Positions 24,435 through 39,066 of a stretch of DNA of 64,000 bases are shown here, piece after piece (position 1 is the first letter of the stretch; each line of letters starts with the position of its first letter). Source of the stretch: Methylococcus sp. Mc7 (lineage in GTDB: Bacteria; Pseudomonadota; Gammaproteobacteria; Methylococcales; Methylococcaceae); contig NZ_CP079095.1 in assembly GCF_019285515.1 (NCBI RefSeq), positions 620,001 to 684,000 of the forward strand, in the 5' to 3' direction. The translations under genes were made by a program, and so were the position numbers. The notes beneath the pieces were generated by a model, which saw nothing but the letters and a program-made list of their open reading frames with translations, did not search any database and was not told the origin of the DNA.

Positions 24435-24712
24435 CTACAAGAAACCGGCCCGCTTCCGAACAACCCTGCACGCGGTCGCGTTACTCACGCCGACCTTTTT
24501 GGCGATGGCCTCGAACGTCATGCCTTGAGCCCGAAGCGCACGGATTTCACGATTGCGCCGGTCGGCCGACTTTTGGGCGATGTAGTACCGGTCGCCTCCG
24601 AACTCGGTGCGGACGTGGTCTGCCGCGGTGTAGACGCCGCATGATGATCTTCTGGCAGGTGGGTGGTCAGCTCAGCTTCGAGCTGGTCTAGCGGATTTCT
24701 GCGGACGTTAGC
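24435..24712 (-). pseudogene. Mor-like phage transcription activator, frameshifted
   Basis: The C-terminal frame reads VYTAADHVRTEFGGDRYYIA, then FEAIAKKVGVSNATACRVVRK, a Mor/C-family helix-turn-helix. No start codon exists in that frame upstream. A matching N-terminal piece (NPLDQLEAELTTHLPEDHHAA) is in the neighbouring frame, so a single-base shift near 24640 breaks the gene. Mor proteins activate Mu-like phage middle promoters. Its position beside a tRNA-Leu gene suggests debris of an integrated element. Confidence 0.5.
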
Positions 24713-24729
24713 GGACGACGCAAGGCATG

Positions 24730-24751
24730 AAAAAGCCCGCGTGGTGCGGGC
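24730..24751 (-). terminator. Rho-independent terminator of tRNA-Leu(CAA)
   Basis: On the minus strand GCCCGC-(5 nt)-GCGGGC is followed directly by TTTTT. It lies 26 bp past the tRNA 3' end. Confidence 0.75.
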
Positions 24752-24777
24752 TTCGTGGACTTCTGCGAACGAATCGG

Positions 24778-24864
24778 TGGTGCCGGGAGTCGGAATCGAA
24801 CCGACACAGTGTTTCCACTACCAGATTTTGAGTCTGGCGCGTCTACCAGTTTCGCCATCCCGGC
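24778..24864 (-). tRNA. tRNA-Leu (anticodon CAA)
   Basis: The minus strand folds as a class II tRNA with acceptor GCCGGGA/TCCCGGC, an anticodon arm CCAGA-CTCAAAA-TCTGG (anticodon CAA), a long variable arm, T-arm sequence GGTTCGATTCC and an encoded CCA. It is flanked by a terminator downstream and accessory genes beyond, making it a plausible integration site. Confidence 0.93.
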
Positions 24865-24950
24865 AATCAGGGCCGATAAGTATAAGGAACTTCCCGGGTC
24901 AGCGCCAGCTCCATCGTTTGGCTCCCCTCGAATTCTGTTAACATGAAGCG

Positions 24951-25994
24951 ATGTTGAAAAGCGAGTTCCATTACGATCTGCCTGAAACACTGATCGCCCA
25001 GTCGCCGCTGCCGGAACGTTCCGGCAGCCGCCTGCTCTGCCTCGACGGCGCGACCGGCACTCTGGAAGACAAGGTCTTCCGCGACTTCGAGAGGCTCCTA
25101 CGCCCCGGAGACCTTCTCGTATTCAACGACACCCGCGTGCTTCCCGCACGCCTTTTCGGCCGCAAAGAAACCGGCGGTGCCGTGGAGATATTGCTGGAAC
25201 GGCTCCTCGGCGAGCGGCTCGTGCTCGCACATGTGCGAGCCAGTAAGTCGCCGAAGCCCGGCACTTGGATTTTCCTGGAAGCAGGCCACCGGGCGATGGT
25301 GCTCGGACGCGACGGCGATCTGTTCCGTCTCGAGCTGGCCGGCAATGAACCGCTCCAAACCGTGCTCGAGCGAATCGGCCATATGCCGCTACCACCCTAT
25401 ATCACCCGCCCCGATACCTCCGCCGACCTCGAACGCTACCAGACGGTGTATGCGGCGAAGCCGGGAGCGGTGGCCGCTCCGACGGCAGGCCTGCATTTCG
25501 ATGCGGACCTGCTGGAACGGCTCGGCGAGGCCGGCGTGGACACGGCTCGGGTGACTCTCCATGTCGGAGCCGGCACCTTTCAGCCCGTGCGCGCCGAGAA
25601 TCTCGAGGATCACCGCATGCACGCCGAGTATTGCGAAGTGGGGCCCGACGTGGTCGAAGCCGTAAGGCGCGCCCGCAGCCGGGGCGGACGGGTGATCGCG
25701 GTCGGTACCACCTCTATGCGCAGCCTGGAGACGGCGGCCAGCGGCGGCGAGCTGCGGCCCTTTGCCGGCGACACCCGCCTGTTCATCAGGCCAGGATTCC
25801 GTTTCAACTGTGTCGACGCGCTCGTCACCAACTTTCACCTCCCGGAGTCGACCTTGCTCGTCCTGGTCTGTGCCTTCGCGGGCTATCGTGAAACGCTCGC
25901 CGCCTACCGCCATGCGGTCAGTCAGGCCTACCGCTTTTTCAGCTACGGCGACGCGATGTTCATAAGCCCCAAAGAGCCCGGGGCCGGCCGATGA
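24951..25994 (+). CDS. queA: S-adenosylmethionine:tRNA ribosyltransferase-isomerase
   Basis: 347 residues, usual length. Family motifs are [18 protein letters not shown] at the N-terminus, [31 protein letters not shown] and [20 protein letters not shown]. It transfers and isomerises the ribosyl of SAM onto preQ1 at tRNA position 34, making epoxyqueuosine. It is separated from tgt, which lies 5 kb away on the other strand. The stop overlaps the HIT gene start. Confidence 0.95.
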   Translation: MLKSEFHYDLPETLIAQSPLPERSGSRLLCLDGATGTLEDKVFRDFERLLRPGDLLVFNDTRVLPARLFGRKETGGAVEILLERLLGERLVLAHVRASKSPKPGTWIFLEAGHRAMVLGRDGDLFRLELAGNEPLQTVLERIGHMPLPPYITRPDTSADLERYQTVYAAKPGAVAAPTAGLHFDADLLERLGEAGVDTARVTLHVGAGTFQPVRAENLEDHRMHAEYCEVGPDVVEAVRRARSRGGRVIAVGTTSMRSLETAASGGELRPFAGDTRLFIRPGFRFNCVDALVTNFHLPESTLLVLVCAFAGYRETLAAYRHAVSQAYRFFSYGDAMFISPKEPGAGR

Positions 25995-26434
25995 CGACAG
26001 AATTCGCCCCGAATTTCGTTCTGCACGAACGTCTTGCGCAGGATTGCCTTCCGCTCGGCCGGTTCCCTCTCTGCCGGCTACTGCTGATGAATGACAGCAG
26101 TTATCCTTGGTTCATCCTGGTGCCGGAGCGCGCCGGCATCCGCGAGGTCCACCAGCTCGCCGAGCCGGACCGCGTCCGTCTCTGGGAAGAATCGGCCGAA
26201 CTGTCCACCCTGCTGGCCGACATCTACCGGCCGGACAAGCTCAACGTCGCGGCGATCGGCAACCTGGTGCCACAGTTGCACATTCACCACATCGTGCGAT
26301 ATCGGGACGACCGCGCCTGGCCCGGCGTCGTATGGGGCCGTTTCGATCCGGTGCCCTACGCCGATCCCTTCGATGGCAGACTGCGGGAGCTGCTGGGGCG
26401 GCTGCCCCGGTTCGAGGCGAATCCGCTTCCGTGA
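25991..26434 (+). CDS. HIT-family nucleotide hydrolase/transferase
   Basis: 147 residues with the C-terminal [13 protein letters not shown] motif followed by WPGVVWG. In this subfamily the first His of the HIT triad is Gln. It starts at an ATGA overlap with queA and ends at a GTGA overlap with the cysteine-cluster gene, so all three are coupled. The substrate is unknown; related proteins act on dinucleotide phosphates or AMP conjugates. Confidence 0.82.
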   Translation: MTTEFAPNFVLHERLAQDCLPLGRFPLCRLLLMNDSSYPWFILVPERAGIREVHQLAEPDRVRLWEESAELSTLLADIYRPDKLNVAAIGNLVPQLHIHHIVRYRDDRAWPGVVWGRFDPVPYADPFDGRLRELLGRLPRFEANPLP

Positions 26435-26697
26435 ACTGCCGGCCGGGCTGCGGCGCCTGCTGCATCGCCATCTCGATTTCCAGTCCGATACCGGGTATGC
26501 CCCAGGGCAAACCCGCCGGGACTCCCTGCATCCAGCTCCGCGACAACATGGAATGCTCCATCTTCGGAAGACCGGAGCGTCCCGACTGTTGTTCCGGGCT
26601 CCGGCCTTCCGCCGAAATGTGCGGAGACGACCGCTTGTATGCCATGGCTTCGCTGGCATGGCTCGAGCGGGCCACTCTGCCGGCCTGCGAGGACTGA
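26431..26697 (+). CDS. YkgJ-type cysteine-cluster protein
   Basis: 88 residues from a GTG start ([15 protein letters not shown]). Cysteines in [21 protein letters not shown] and PDCCSG are the zinc- or Fe-S-binding pattern of the YkgJ family. The GTG is chosen because it overlaps the HIT stop (GTGA). Function is uncharacterised. Confidence 0.8.
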   Translation: MNCRPGCGACCIAISISSPIPGMPQGKPAGTPCIQLRDNMECSIFGRPERPDCCSGLRPSAEMCGDDRLYAMASLAWLERATLPACED

Positions 26698-26778
26698 TCC
26701 CGCCAGATGCCTTGAGCAACGCTCCCCCGCATGGGCTAACATAGCCCCCAGGAAGTTCCCCTTGCCAGGGAGCAAATC

Positions 26779-27657
26779 ATGAGAATGAGGCCGTTCGTTC
26801 CAGGCATCCTCCGTGCCGGGGCTCTGGTCCTGCTAGCTTGGGCGGGATTGGCCACGCCGCCGGAAGCCCGGTCCGATGCCTGGGAAGGCTATGGCCGTAG
26901 CGTGCCCAAGCCCCGCTATGAACAGGACGAAGGAGCGAATTTCCAGTATAGATTCGGCGTGCGCGAGGCCTTCACGCCCTACCGCGACCCGGACAGGAGC
27001 GAGGCGGAGTCGCTGCCCGATCCCCTGCTCGATCCCTCCTTCAGCAGCTACCGGCTGATCGTCATCGTCAACAAAGTCGACGACGCGTTCTGGGGCAGAG
27101 GCCAGACCTTACGGGTCTACCGGCGGGGAGAAGGGCTCCTCTATTACTGGCTGATATCCACCGGCGTCCCCGGCTTCGAAACGCCTTCCGGTTATTTCAT
27201 CCCCCAGGGCTTTTCGTACCGGCATTGGTCGGGCCCTTACGATGCGCCGATGCTCTGGTCGGTGTTCTTCAATGGCGGTATTTCCCTCCATTCCTCGCTG
27301 GACCGCGATGCGCTGGACAAGTTGGGGCGGGCCGCGGACTCGCACGGCTGCGTTCATGTGGAGGACCATCGCGCCGAGGAGCTGTACCACCTGATCGGCC
27401 GGAGCGGCTACGGCTTGATCGACCAGATCGACCGCAAGACCGGCCGCCCTGTTCTGGTGGGAAAGGCGCGGAAGAAGATCAGCGGTTACCGGACGCTCAT
27501 CATCGTCGCGCCGACCGCCCGTTTTTCACGAGCCGGCGAAATCTCCGAATCCAGCCAGTCCGAGGAACCCACAAAACCCGCCGGCGCCGGGCGACCGACC
27601 GGACCCGACGAGAGGGACACGCCCGAGCCGCCGGCAAACTATCTCGACCTCTTCTGA
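26779..27657 (+). CDS. L,D-transpeptidase (YkuD domain)
   Basis: 292 residues with a signal peptide (about 1-31). The YkuD domain covers about 92-245 with the catalytic motif SHGCVHV (H189, C191, H193) and a supporting HSS at 171. Such enzymes make 3-3 peptidoglycan cross-links or attach proteins to peptidoglycan. The C-terminal about 40 residues are Pro/Glu-rich and probably disordered. CCAGGGAGC precedes the ATG. It is convergent with secF. Confidence 0.88.
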   Translation: MRMRPFVPGILRAGALVLLAWAGLATPPEARSDAWEGYGRSVPKPRYEQDEGANFQYRFGVREAFTPYRDPDRSEAESLPDPLLDPSFSSYRLIVIVNKVDDAFWGRGQTLRVYRRGEGLLYYWLISTGVPGFETPSGYFIPQGFSYRHWSGPYDAPMLWSVFFNGGISLHSSLDRDALDKLGRAADSHGCVHVEDHRAEELYHLIGRSGYGLIDQIDRKTGRPVLVGKARKKISGYRTLIIVAPTARFSRAGEISESSQSEEPTKPAGAGRPTGPDERDTPEPPANYLDLF

Positions 27658-27664
27658 AAACAAA

Positions 27665-27685
27665 GAGGCCGCGCAAGGCGGCCTC
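27665..27685. terminator. Bidirectional terminator between L,D-transpeptidase and secF
   Basis: GAGGCCGC and GCGGCCTC pair perfectly across a 5-nt loop in the 51-bp gap between convergent genes. AAAACAAA to the left would act as a T-tract for the minus strand. Confidence 0.7.
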
Positions 27686-27708
27686 CGGGAACGGGACACG
27701 GCTCCGAC

Positions 27709-28638
27709 TCAGGGGCGGTTGTCGACCAACCCTTCCTTCTCGGGCAGCAGCAGATCGGCCCGGCTCACACCCAGCGCCAGCACGACGGGGCAGGCGACCA
27801 GTACCGAGGAATAGATGCCGAACACGATGCCGATGGTCAACGCCAAGGCGAAGTTGTGCAGGGCGTCGCCGCCGAAGAAGAACATCGCCAGTACCATCAG
27901 CTGGGTCATGGAGTGGGTGATGATGGTGCGGGACATGGTCGCGGTGATGGCATTGTCGATGACCTCCGTCACCGCCGCCTTGCGCATCTTGCGGAAGTTC
28001 TCGCGCACCCGGTCGAACACGACCACGGACTCATTCACCGAGTAGCCCAGGATCGCCAGCACGCCGGCCAGCACGCTGAGCGTGAACTCCCACTCGAAGA
28101 AGGCGAACATCCCGAGGATGATGACGATGTCGTGCATATTGGCGATCATCGCCGCGACGGCGAACCGCCAGGCGAAACGCATCGCCAGATAGGCCATGAT
28201 GCCGGCGGCCACCAGCATGAGGGCCAGTCCACCGCTTTCATACATTTCCTTGCCGACCTGGGGGCCGACGAACTCGACGCGCTTGAGTTCGGCCGTCCCG
28301 TCCTGGGCCTTGAGCGCCGAGAATATCTGATCGCTCTGCTTGGCGCCGGTATCCTCCCGCAGCGGCAGGCGAATCAGCACGTCGCGGGAAGTGCCGAAAT
28401 TCTGCACGGCGGATTCGGCGATCCGCTGCTCCTCCAGCGTCTTGCGTATCGCTTCGAGGTCGGCGGCTTGGGCATAGCGGACCTCCATCAGGATGCCGCC
28501 GGTGAAGTCGATGCCCAGATTGAGGCCTTTGAACCCCAAAGCCAGGACGGCGAGGATGAAGGTCACCAGGGAAATGGTCGTCGTGAGCCTCCCGTAGCGC
28601 ATGAACGGGATGTCACGCTTGATCTTGAAGAATTCCAT
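27709..28638 (-). CDS. secF: Protein translocase subunit SecF
   Basis: 309 residues with six transmembrane helices; start MEFFKIKRDIPFMRYGR, rejecting a longer frame overlapping secD. Motifs: GIDFTGGILMEVRY near the first helix and FDRVRENFRKMRK (the conserved D/R loop), then RTIITHSMTQLMVLAMFFFGG. With SecD it uses proton motive force to complete preprotein export. It starts 11 bp after the secD stop. Confidence 0.95.
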   Translation of the reverse strand: MEFFKIKRDIPFMRYGRLTTTISLVTFILAVLALGFKGLNLGIDFTGGILMEVRYAQAADLEAIRKTLEEQRIAESAVQNFGTSRDVLIRLPLREDTGAKQSDQIFSALKAQDGTAELKRVEFVGPQVGKEMYESGGLALMLVAAGIMAYLAMRFAWRFAVAAMIANMHDIVIILGMFAFFEWEFTLSVLAGVLAILGYSVNESVVVFDRVRENFRKMRKAAVTEVIDNAITATMSRTIITHSMTQLMVLAMFFFGGDALHNFALALTIGIVFGIYSSVLVACPVVLALGVSRADLLLPEKEGLVDNRP

Positions 28639-28649
28639 GGGTGCGATCC

Positions 28650-30500
28650 TCAGACTGCGATCTTGACCAGCTTGCGCCGCCGGCCATAGGTGAAGTTGAC
28701 CAGCGCCCTGGACACCAGAACGGCGCTGAACATGGAGGTCAGGATGCCGATGCACAGCACCAGCGCGAAGCCGCGTACGGGACCTGCGCCCAGCAGGAAC
28801 AGGGCGACGCCGGCGACGAAGGTGGTGACGTTGGAGTCCAGAATCGTGGCGAAAGCGCGCTCATAGCCGGCATGGATGGCGGCATGCGGCGTGCTTCCCG
28901 CCCGCAGTTCCTCGCGGATGCGTTCGTTGATGAGCACGTTGGCGTCGATGGCCATGCCCACGGTCAGAGCGATACCGGCCAAACCCGGCAAGGTCAGGGT
29001 CGCCTGCAGCAAGGACAGCACGGCGACCAGCAGAAGGACGTTGGTACCCAGCGCCAGGATGGAGAACAGGCCGAATACCCGGTAATAAAGGATCATGAAT
29101 GCCGCGATGGCGATGAACCCGTAGCCGTTGGACTTGACGCCGCGGTCGATGTTTTCCTTGCCCATGCTGGGGCCGACGGTGCGCTCCTCGACGATGTCCA
29201 CCGGCGCGGCCAGGGCCCCCGCCCGCAGCAGCAGAGCCAGGTTCCGCGCCTCCTCGGTGCTGTCCAGGCCGGTGATCTGGAAACGCTTGCTGAAGCGGTC
29301 GCGGATGGTGGCGATGTTGATGACTTCCTCGACCTTTTTCTTGGTCGTCACCTTCTGGCCATTGACCTCCTTGGTCTCGGACTTGTTTTCGATGTATACC
29401 ACCGCCATGGCGCGGCCGACGTTTTCGCGGGTAGTGTCGCCCATCTTCTTGGCGCCCACGCTGTTGAGCGTGACATACACCGCCGGCTGGCCGCCCTGCT
29501 GGTCGATGCCGGAAGCCGCGTCGACGACCTGGTCGCCGGTGACGATGATCTTGCGCTCCAGCAGGACCGGACGGTTCTGGCGGTCGCGGTAGAGGTGCGA
29601 GCCCAGAGGCGCTTTCTCGCCCTCGGCCGGCACCGGATGTTCGTTGTCGACGAGGCGGAACTCCAGGGTCGCGGTGGCGCCGAGGATTTCCTTGGCCCGC
29701 GCGGTGTCCTGGACGCCGGGCAACTGGACCACGATGCGATCCTCGCCCTGCTGCTGGATCACGGGCTCCGCCACACCGAGTTCGTTGACGCGGTTGCGCA
29801 GCGTCGTGGTGTTCTGAGCCACGGCGAAGCGCTTGATTTCGCGCCGTTCGACTTCGGACAAGCGCCCTTCGAGCAGGTTTTCGCTGTCCTTCACATCGAT
29901 CTGGAGGCCCCGCAGCTCGCGCCTCAGCAGCACCTGCGCCTGCGACAGGGTGTCGGAATCCGGCAGGCGGACCTGGATCACGCCGTTCTGTTTTTCCACC
30001 GATCGGTAGCGGATCTTGTTTTCACGCAGCAGGCTGCGGGCATCCTCCGCGTAGCGGTCTTCCGCCTGCTTGACCGCGGCGTCCATGTCGACCTGCAGCA
30101 GGAAATGCACGCCACCCCGCAGGTCGAGGCCCAGATACATGGGCTTGGCGCCGAACGCGCGCAGCCAGGACGGCGTCGACGGCGCCAGGTTCAAAGCCAC
30201 GGTGTAGGCCTCCCCCAGTTTCTCGTTCAGCACGTCGGATGCCTTGAGCTGCGAATCGGTATCGCTGAACCGGATCAGCATCCGCTTGTCGGCCATCTCC
30301 ACGGTCTTGGCCTTGAGGCCGGCTGCATCCAGCAGGCCCTGCACCTGGACCTTGAGGCCGTCGTCGACCTTCGCCGCACGAACCGCCGACAATTGGACGG
30401 ATGGGTCTTCACCGAAGAAATTGGGCAGCGCGTAAATGATCCCGAGGATCAACACGGCTGCGACCATCAGGTTTTTCCATAAGGGAAAACGGTTTCGCAT
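28650..30500 (-). CDS. secD: Protein translocase subunit SecD
   Basis: 616 residues: helix 1 (about 8-26), a large periplasmic domain with LGLDLRGGVHFLLQVD (conserved D1 motif), and five C-terminal helices including VGMAIDANVLINERIREE. The length matches E. coli SecD (615). It acts with SecF and YajC at the SecYEG translocon. It is downstream of yajC on the minus strand. Confidence 0.95.
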   Translation of the reverse strand: MRNRFPLWKNLMVAAVLILGIIYALPNFFGEDPSVQLSAVRAAKVDDGLKVQVQGLLDAAGLKAKTVEMADKRMLIRFSDTDSQLKASDVLNEKLGEAYTVALNLAPSTPSWLRAFGAKPMYLGLDLRGGVHFLLQVDMDAAVKQAEDRYAEDARSLLRENKIRYRSVEKQNGVIQVRLPDSDTLSQAQVLLRRELRGLQIDVKDSENLLEGRLSEVERREIKRFAVAQNTTTLRNRVNELGVAEPVIQQQGEDRIVVQLPGVQDTARAKEILGATATLEFRLVDNEHPVPAEGEKAPLGSHLYRDRQNRPVLLERKIIVTGDQVVDAASGIDQQGGQPAVYVTLNSVGAKKMGDTTRENVGRAMAVVYIENKSETKEVNGQKVTTKKKVEEVINIATIRDRFSKRFQITGLDSTEEARNLALLLRAGALAAPVDIVEERTVGPSMGKENIDRGVKSNGYGFIAIAAFMILYYRVFGLFSILALGTNVLLLVAVLSLLQATLTLPGLAGIALTVGMAIDANVLINERIREELRAGSTPHAAIHAGYERAFATILDSNVTTFVAGVALFLLGAGPVRGFALVLCIGILTSMFSAVLVSRALVNFTYGRRRKLVKIAV

Positions 30501-30563
30501 GCTCGGAACCTATTTGGAAACGGGAGTATCCGGCGGATTGGCACAGCCGCCGGAGAGGCGGGT

Positions 30564-30914
30564 TTACTTGGATTCGGGTTTGCGCCTGGCCGCCTTGTAA
30601 GTACCCTTGGGCATCAGCGAGGCCACGGCGTTGCGCTGTACGCAGATCTGGACGTTTTCGGCCACTTCCAGCGTCACGAAGTTGTCGTCGACCTCGACCA
30701 CCCGGCCCAGCACTCCGCCCGTCGTGACTACCTCGACTCCCTTGACGAGCGACTGCAGCAGCTTCTTGTGTTCCCTCTGGCGGCGGTTCTGCGGCAACAC
30801 GAACAGCAGGAAGAACACGGCGAGAACGGCCATGGGCAGGATCAAGCCCGCGGCGCCGGGTTCCTGCGCCGCTGGAGCGGCCTCCGCCAAGGCGTCGGCA
30901 ATAAAGAAACTCAT
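30564..30914 (-). CDS. yajC: Sec translocon accessory subunit YajC
   Basis: 116 residues; start MSFFIADALAE chosen because GAGGTTGACC fits the second of two near ATGs. It has one membrane helix (about 24-42, ILPMAVLAVFFLLFVLPQNR) and a cytoplasmic domain with VVTTGGVLGRVVEVDDNFVTLEV, a typical YajC pattern. It is part of the SecDF-YajC complex. Confidence 0.92.
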   Translation of the reverse strand: MSFFIADALAEAAPAAQEPGAAGLILPMAVLAVFFLLFVLPQNRRQREHKKLLQSLVKGVEVVTTGGVLGRVVEVDDNFVTLEVAENVQICVQRNAVASLMPKGTYKAARRKPESK

Positions 30915-30959
30915 GGTCAACCTCTAGTTCTTATTTGACGAATTCAAAGTTGCGCATTA

Positions 30960-32141
<1,182 letters not shown>

Positions 32142-32147
32142 TCAAAT

Positions 32148-32233
32148 TGGTGCCGATGGTCGGACTTGAACCGACACGACTTGCGTCACCACCCCCTCAA
32201 GATGGCGTGTCTACCAATTCCACCACATCGGCA
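32148..32233 (-). tRNA. tRNA-Leu (anticodon GAG)
   Basis: The minus strand starts TGCCGATGTGGTGGAATTGG with D-arm GGTAGACAC, anticodon arm CCATC-TTGAGGG-GGTGG (anticodon GAG), variable arm, T-arm GGTTCAAGTCC and encoded CCA. It closely resembles E. coli tRNA-Leu(GAG), which also lies next to secG. Confidence 0.93.
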
Positions 32234-32252
32234 GGCTGTTCGGGAACGGACG

Positions 32253-32606
32253 TCATTGCGCGGGTTGTCCCGGCACGTCGGACTCATTCTTGGCGGGTTC
32301 CGGGGCCACCACGGGCATGTCCGGCTGGGACTGCTGGGCGGCGGGAACGTCCATAATGTCGAGCCGCTTATTATCCACGTGCCCGGACAGATAAGCAAGG
32401 GTCAGGCTCGTTCCGAAAAACAGGGTGGCCAGAATGGCCGTGGTCCGCGACAGGAAGGACGCCGCGCCGCGCGCACCGAACAGGCTGCCGGAGGAGCCGC
32501 CGCCGAAACCGGCGCCAGCATCCGCTCCGCGCCCCTGCTGCAGCAGCACCAGCCCGACGATGCTCAAGGCGAGCAGAACATGAAAGACAGTCAACGCTTG
32601 AATCAT
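32253..32606 (-). CDS. secG: Preprotein translocase subunit SecG
   Basis: 117 residues with two helices: [20 protein letters not shown] and the second around about 54-72. Family motifs [17 protein letters not shown] and [17 protein letters not shown]. The tail (about 80-117) is Pro/Glu/Val-rich. The start is the second ATG of the frame. It is followed by tRNA-Leu and preceded by tpiA, the usual order in gammaproteobacteria. Confidence 0.93.
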   Translation of the reverse strand: MIQALTVFHVLLALSIVGLVLLQQGRGADAGAGFGGGSSGSLFGARGAASFLSRTTAILATLFFGTSLTLAYLSGHVDNKRLDIMDVPAAQQSQPDMPVVAPEPAKNESDVPGQPAQ

Positions 32607-32615
32607 AAACAGCAC

Positions 32616-33368
32616 CTAAACTGAAACTGAATGACAGATCGACAAAAATGCCCGCGCATCGAGCGAGGCGCCGCCGATCAGGCCGCCATCGATATCGGGC
32701 ATCGCAAACAATTCGGCGGAATTCTCCGGCTTCACGCTTCCGCCATAGATAATCTGTACCGCCTGAGCCACCTCCGGATTCCACCGGGCGATCAAGCTCC
32801 GGATGTGATAGTGCACTTCCTGAGCCTGGCCGGTGGTCGCGCTGCGCCCGGTCCCGACAGCCCATACCGGCTCGTACGCAATCACCGCGTGCTCCAGGGA
32901 CTGGACGCCGGCGAATTCGAACACGGTGTCGATCTGCGCCCCGATGACCGCGAGGGTCCTGCCCTGCTCCCTCTGCTCCAGCGTTTCGCCGACGCAGAGG
33001 ATCGGCTTCAGATGTCCCTGGATGGCCTGTTCGTAACGGGACGCCACCAGTTCGTTGGACTCGCCGTAGAGCAGACGCCGTTCCGAGTGCCCGACGATGG
33101 CCAGTTCACACCCGAACTCGCGCAGCATGCCTGCCGAGATTTCGCCGGTGAACGCTCCGGAGTTGTGGTCCGCGACGTTCTGCGCGCCGAGCATCACCTT
33201 GGTGCCCTTGAGTGTCTCGGATGCCTGGGGGATGTAAACGAACGGCACGCACACCCCGACTTCCGCCTTGCAGTCTCCGATGCCGGCCAGAATGTCGTTC
33301 AGCAGGCGAGCCACGCTTGCGCTCCTGCCGTTCATCTTCCAGTTTCCAATCACCAGAGGACGACGCAT
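32616..33368 (-). CDS. tpiA: Triosephosphate isomerase
   Basis: 250 residues, standard length. NWKMNGR (substrate Lys), AIVGHSERRLLYGE (catalytic His), VIAYEPVWAVGTGRSAT (catalytic Glu) and IYGGSVKPEN are all present. It interconverts dihydroxyacetone phosphate and glyceraldehyde 3-phosphate. It is 9 bp upstream of secG. Confidence 0.96.
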   Translation of the reverse strand: MRRPLVIGNWKMNGRSASVARLLNDILAGIGDCKAEVGVCVPFVYIPQASETLKGTKVMLGAQNVADHNSGAFTGEISAGMLREFGCELAIVGHSERRLLYGESNELVASRYEQAIQGHLKPILCVGETLEQREQGRTLAVIGAQIDTVFEFAGVQSLEHAVIAYEPVWAVGTGRSATTGQAQEVHYHIRSLIARWNPEVAQAVQIIYGGSVKPENSAELFAMPDIDGGLIGGASLDARAFLSICHSVSV

Positions 33369-33451
33369 CGATCCGGGCTCCTCGGAAAAATCGATCGATT
33401 ATACCTTCGGCCGAGACCTTTTCAATGCCGGACCGCCAAACCCAAGCCGCG

Positions 33452-37318
<3,867 letters not shown>

Positions 37319-37359
37319 GGCAATGGCTCGCAGACTGTGGACAAAAATCGAGATCCGCC

Positions 37360-38067
37360 TTATTCGGCGGGCTTGGGAGACTCTTCCGCCGTCCCGGCAT
37401 CGCCTTCGCCGCCGGATGCCGGCGGAGCGCTCGCGGATTTCTGGAACTGTGCGTGTATCGTTTTCAGCAGCTCGAGCCCCAGTCCCGATTGCTGCGGGTC
37501 GTCACGTCCGTCGGTCACGAAAACCTGGGTGATCTTGCCCTTCTGCTCGACATGGACCCGGAAGGCCGACGCCGTGCTGTCGCCGCCGCCGCCGAACAAG
37601 CCGGAGAACAATCCCACGTCTTCCGGGGCGCGCTGGCCGGTGCCGTTGTAATAGACCTCGAATATGCCTTTCGCCTGATCCTCCCCGACCACCTCGAGCT
37701 TGGCCCGGCCGAGGGCGCGGTTGACCGAGCGCCAGGCCTCCTCGAACGGCGCCTCGACCTCGATGAGGGGAACGTCGCTCATGTCCTGCGCCAGCGTCGT
37801 CTTCGGATCCGGCTCCTCGGCCTCCGCTTCGGACGAGACCCGCGGCGTCGGATCCTCCTTCGGCTGGAGGGCTTCCGCCTGGGCCGCGGAAACCACCGCT
37901 CCTTCGATGGTCGACGAGCTCAAATCCGGCGGAATTTCCAGCGGCGGTATTTCCGAATGATAGCGGTACTGCTTCTGCTTGTCCGGAAACAGACTGGCGA
38001 TATAGGTGCAGCCGCCCAGCAGCCAGAGCGCCCCGCCGAGAGCCGCCCACCTGAATGCATTGCCCAT
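37360..38067 (-). CDS. bamC: Outer membrane assembly lipoprotein BamC-like
   Basis: 235 residues with a lipobox (LLGGC, Cys 20) and a BamC-like start: [20 protein letters not shown] and LEIPPDL, the conserved disordered segment that binds BamD. One helix-grip domain follows ([20 protein letters not shown]). It is shorter than E. coli BamC (344 aa), so the second C-terminal domain is missing. The dapA-bamC order supports the call. Confidence 0.85.
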   Translation of the reverse strand: MGNAFRWAALGGALWLLGGCTYIASLFPDKQKQYRYHSEIPPLEIPPDLSSSTIEGAVVSAAQAEALQPKEDPTPRVSSEAEAEEPDPKTTLAQDMSDVPLIEVEAPFEEAWRSVNRALGRAKLEVVGEDQAKGIFEVYYNGTGQRAPEDVGLFSGLFGGGGDSTASAFRVHVEQKGKITQVFVTDGRDDPQQSGLGLELLKTIHAQFQKSASAPPASGGEGDAGTAEESPKPAE

Positions 38068-38077
38068 GGAATGGCCC

Positions 38078-38953
38078 TCAGATCACGCCGGCCTGGCGCA
38101 TGGCCTGGCGTACCGCCTCCCGGCACGACTCGTCCAGCCAGGTCAGCGGCAGGCGGATACCCTCCTGGATCAATCCCATTTCGTGCAACGCCCATTTCGC
38201 GGGTATGGGATTGGACTCGATGAACAGATCGCGATGCAGGGCTTCGAGCCGGCGGTTGAACGCCTCGGCGCTCGCCCGGTCCCCGGCGATGGCCGCCCGA
38301 CACATGTCGTGCATGAGCCGCGGCGCCACGTTGGCCGTGACGGAAATCACGCCGTTGCCACCCATCAGGCAGAATTCGCACGCCGTCGCATCGTCGCCGG
38401 AATACAGGGCGAATCCCTCGGGGCACAGCGCCCGGATTTCGGCCAGCCGTTCGAGCTTGCCCGTCGCTTCCTTGATCCCGACGATGCCGGGGACCTGCGC
38501 CAGCCGCCCCACCGTGGCCGGCAGCATGTCGCAGCCGGTGCGGCCGGGTACGTTGTAAAGGATCTGCGGGATGTCCACCGCCTCGGCGACCGCCCGGTGG
38601 TGCCGGTAGAGGCCTTCCTGGGTCGGCTTGTTGTAATACGGCGTGACGAGAAGACAGGCGTCCGCTCCGACGGCCTTGGCCTTGGCGGTCAGGCTGATGG
38701 CTTCGGTGGTCGCGTTCGCGCCGGTACCGGCAATGACCGGGATCCTGCCGGCGACCTGTTCCACCACCAGACGGATGACTTCGGTGTGCTCTGCTTCGTC
38801 CAGCGTCGCCGATTCGCCGGTCGTCCCCACCGCCACGATGGCATCCGTTCCCTGGTCGATGTGGAACTCGACCAGCCGCCTGAGACCGGCGACATCCAGC
38901 CTCCCGTCGGGTTCCATGGGCGTTGCCAGGGCAACGATACTGCCTTGAATCAT
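38078..38953 (-). CDS. dapA: 4-hydroxy-tetrahydrodipicolinate synthase
   Basis: 291 residues. Motifs: [33 protein letters not shown] (active-site Tyr), [13 protein letters not shown] and [14 protein letters not shown] (Schiff-base Lys about 161). It condenses pyruvate with aspartate semialdehyde in lysine and meso-DAP synthesis. It begins an apparent dapA-bamC-purL run. Confidence 0.95.
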   Translation of the reverse strand: MIQGSIVALATPMEPDGRLDVAGLRRLVEFHIDQGTDAIVAVGTTGESATLDEAEHTEVIRLVVEQVAGRIPVIAGTGANATTEAISLTAKAKAVGADACLLVTPYYNKPTQEGLYRHHRAVAEAVDIPQILYNVPGRTGCDMLPATVGRLAQVPGIVGIKEATGKLERLAEIRALCPEGFALYSGDDATACEFCLMGGNGVISVTANVAPRLMHDMCRAAIAGDRASAEAFNRRLEALHRDLFIESNPIPAKWALHEMGLIQEGIRLPLTWLDESCREAVRQAMRQAGVI

Positions 38954-39066
38954 TCGATGCGTCCGCTAAAAAGTGTCGATGGTAGCGTGTCGCCCATATC
39001 GCTGACAACACGGGGAAAAGCGTTCCGGAAGAGCCTGCGACATGGCACGGACGACCTCACCGGACG

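Noticed and set aside
28641-30482. 613-codon frame on the plus strand
   Set aside because: Antisense shadow of secD.
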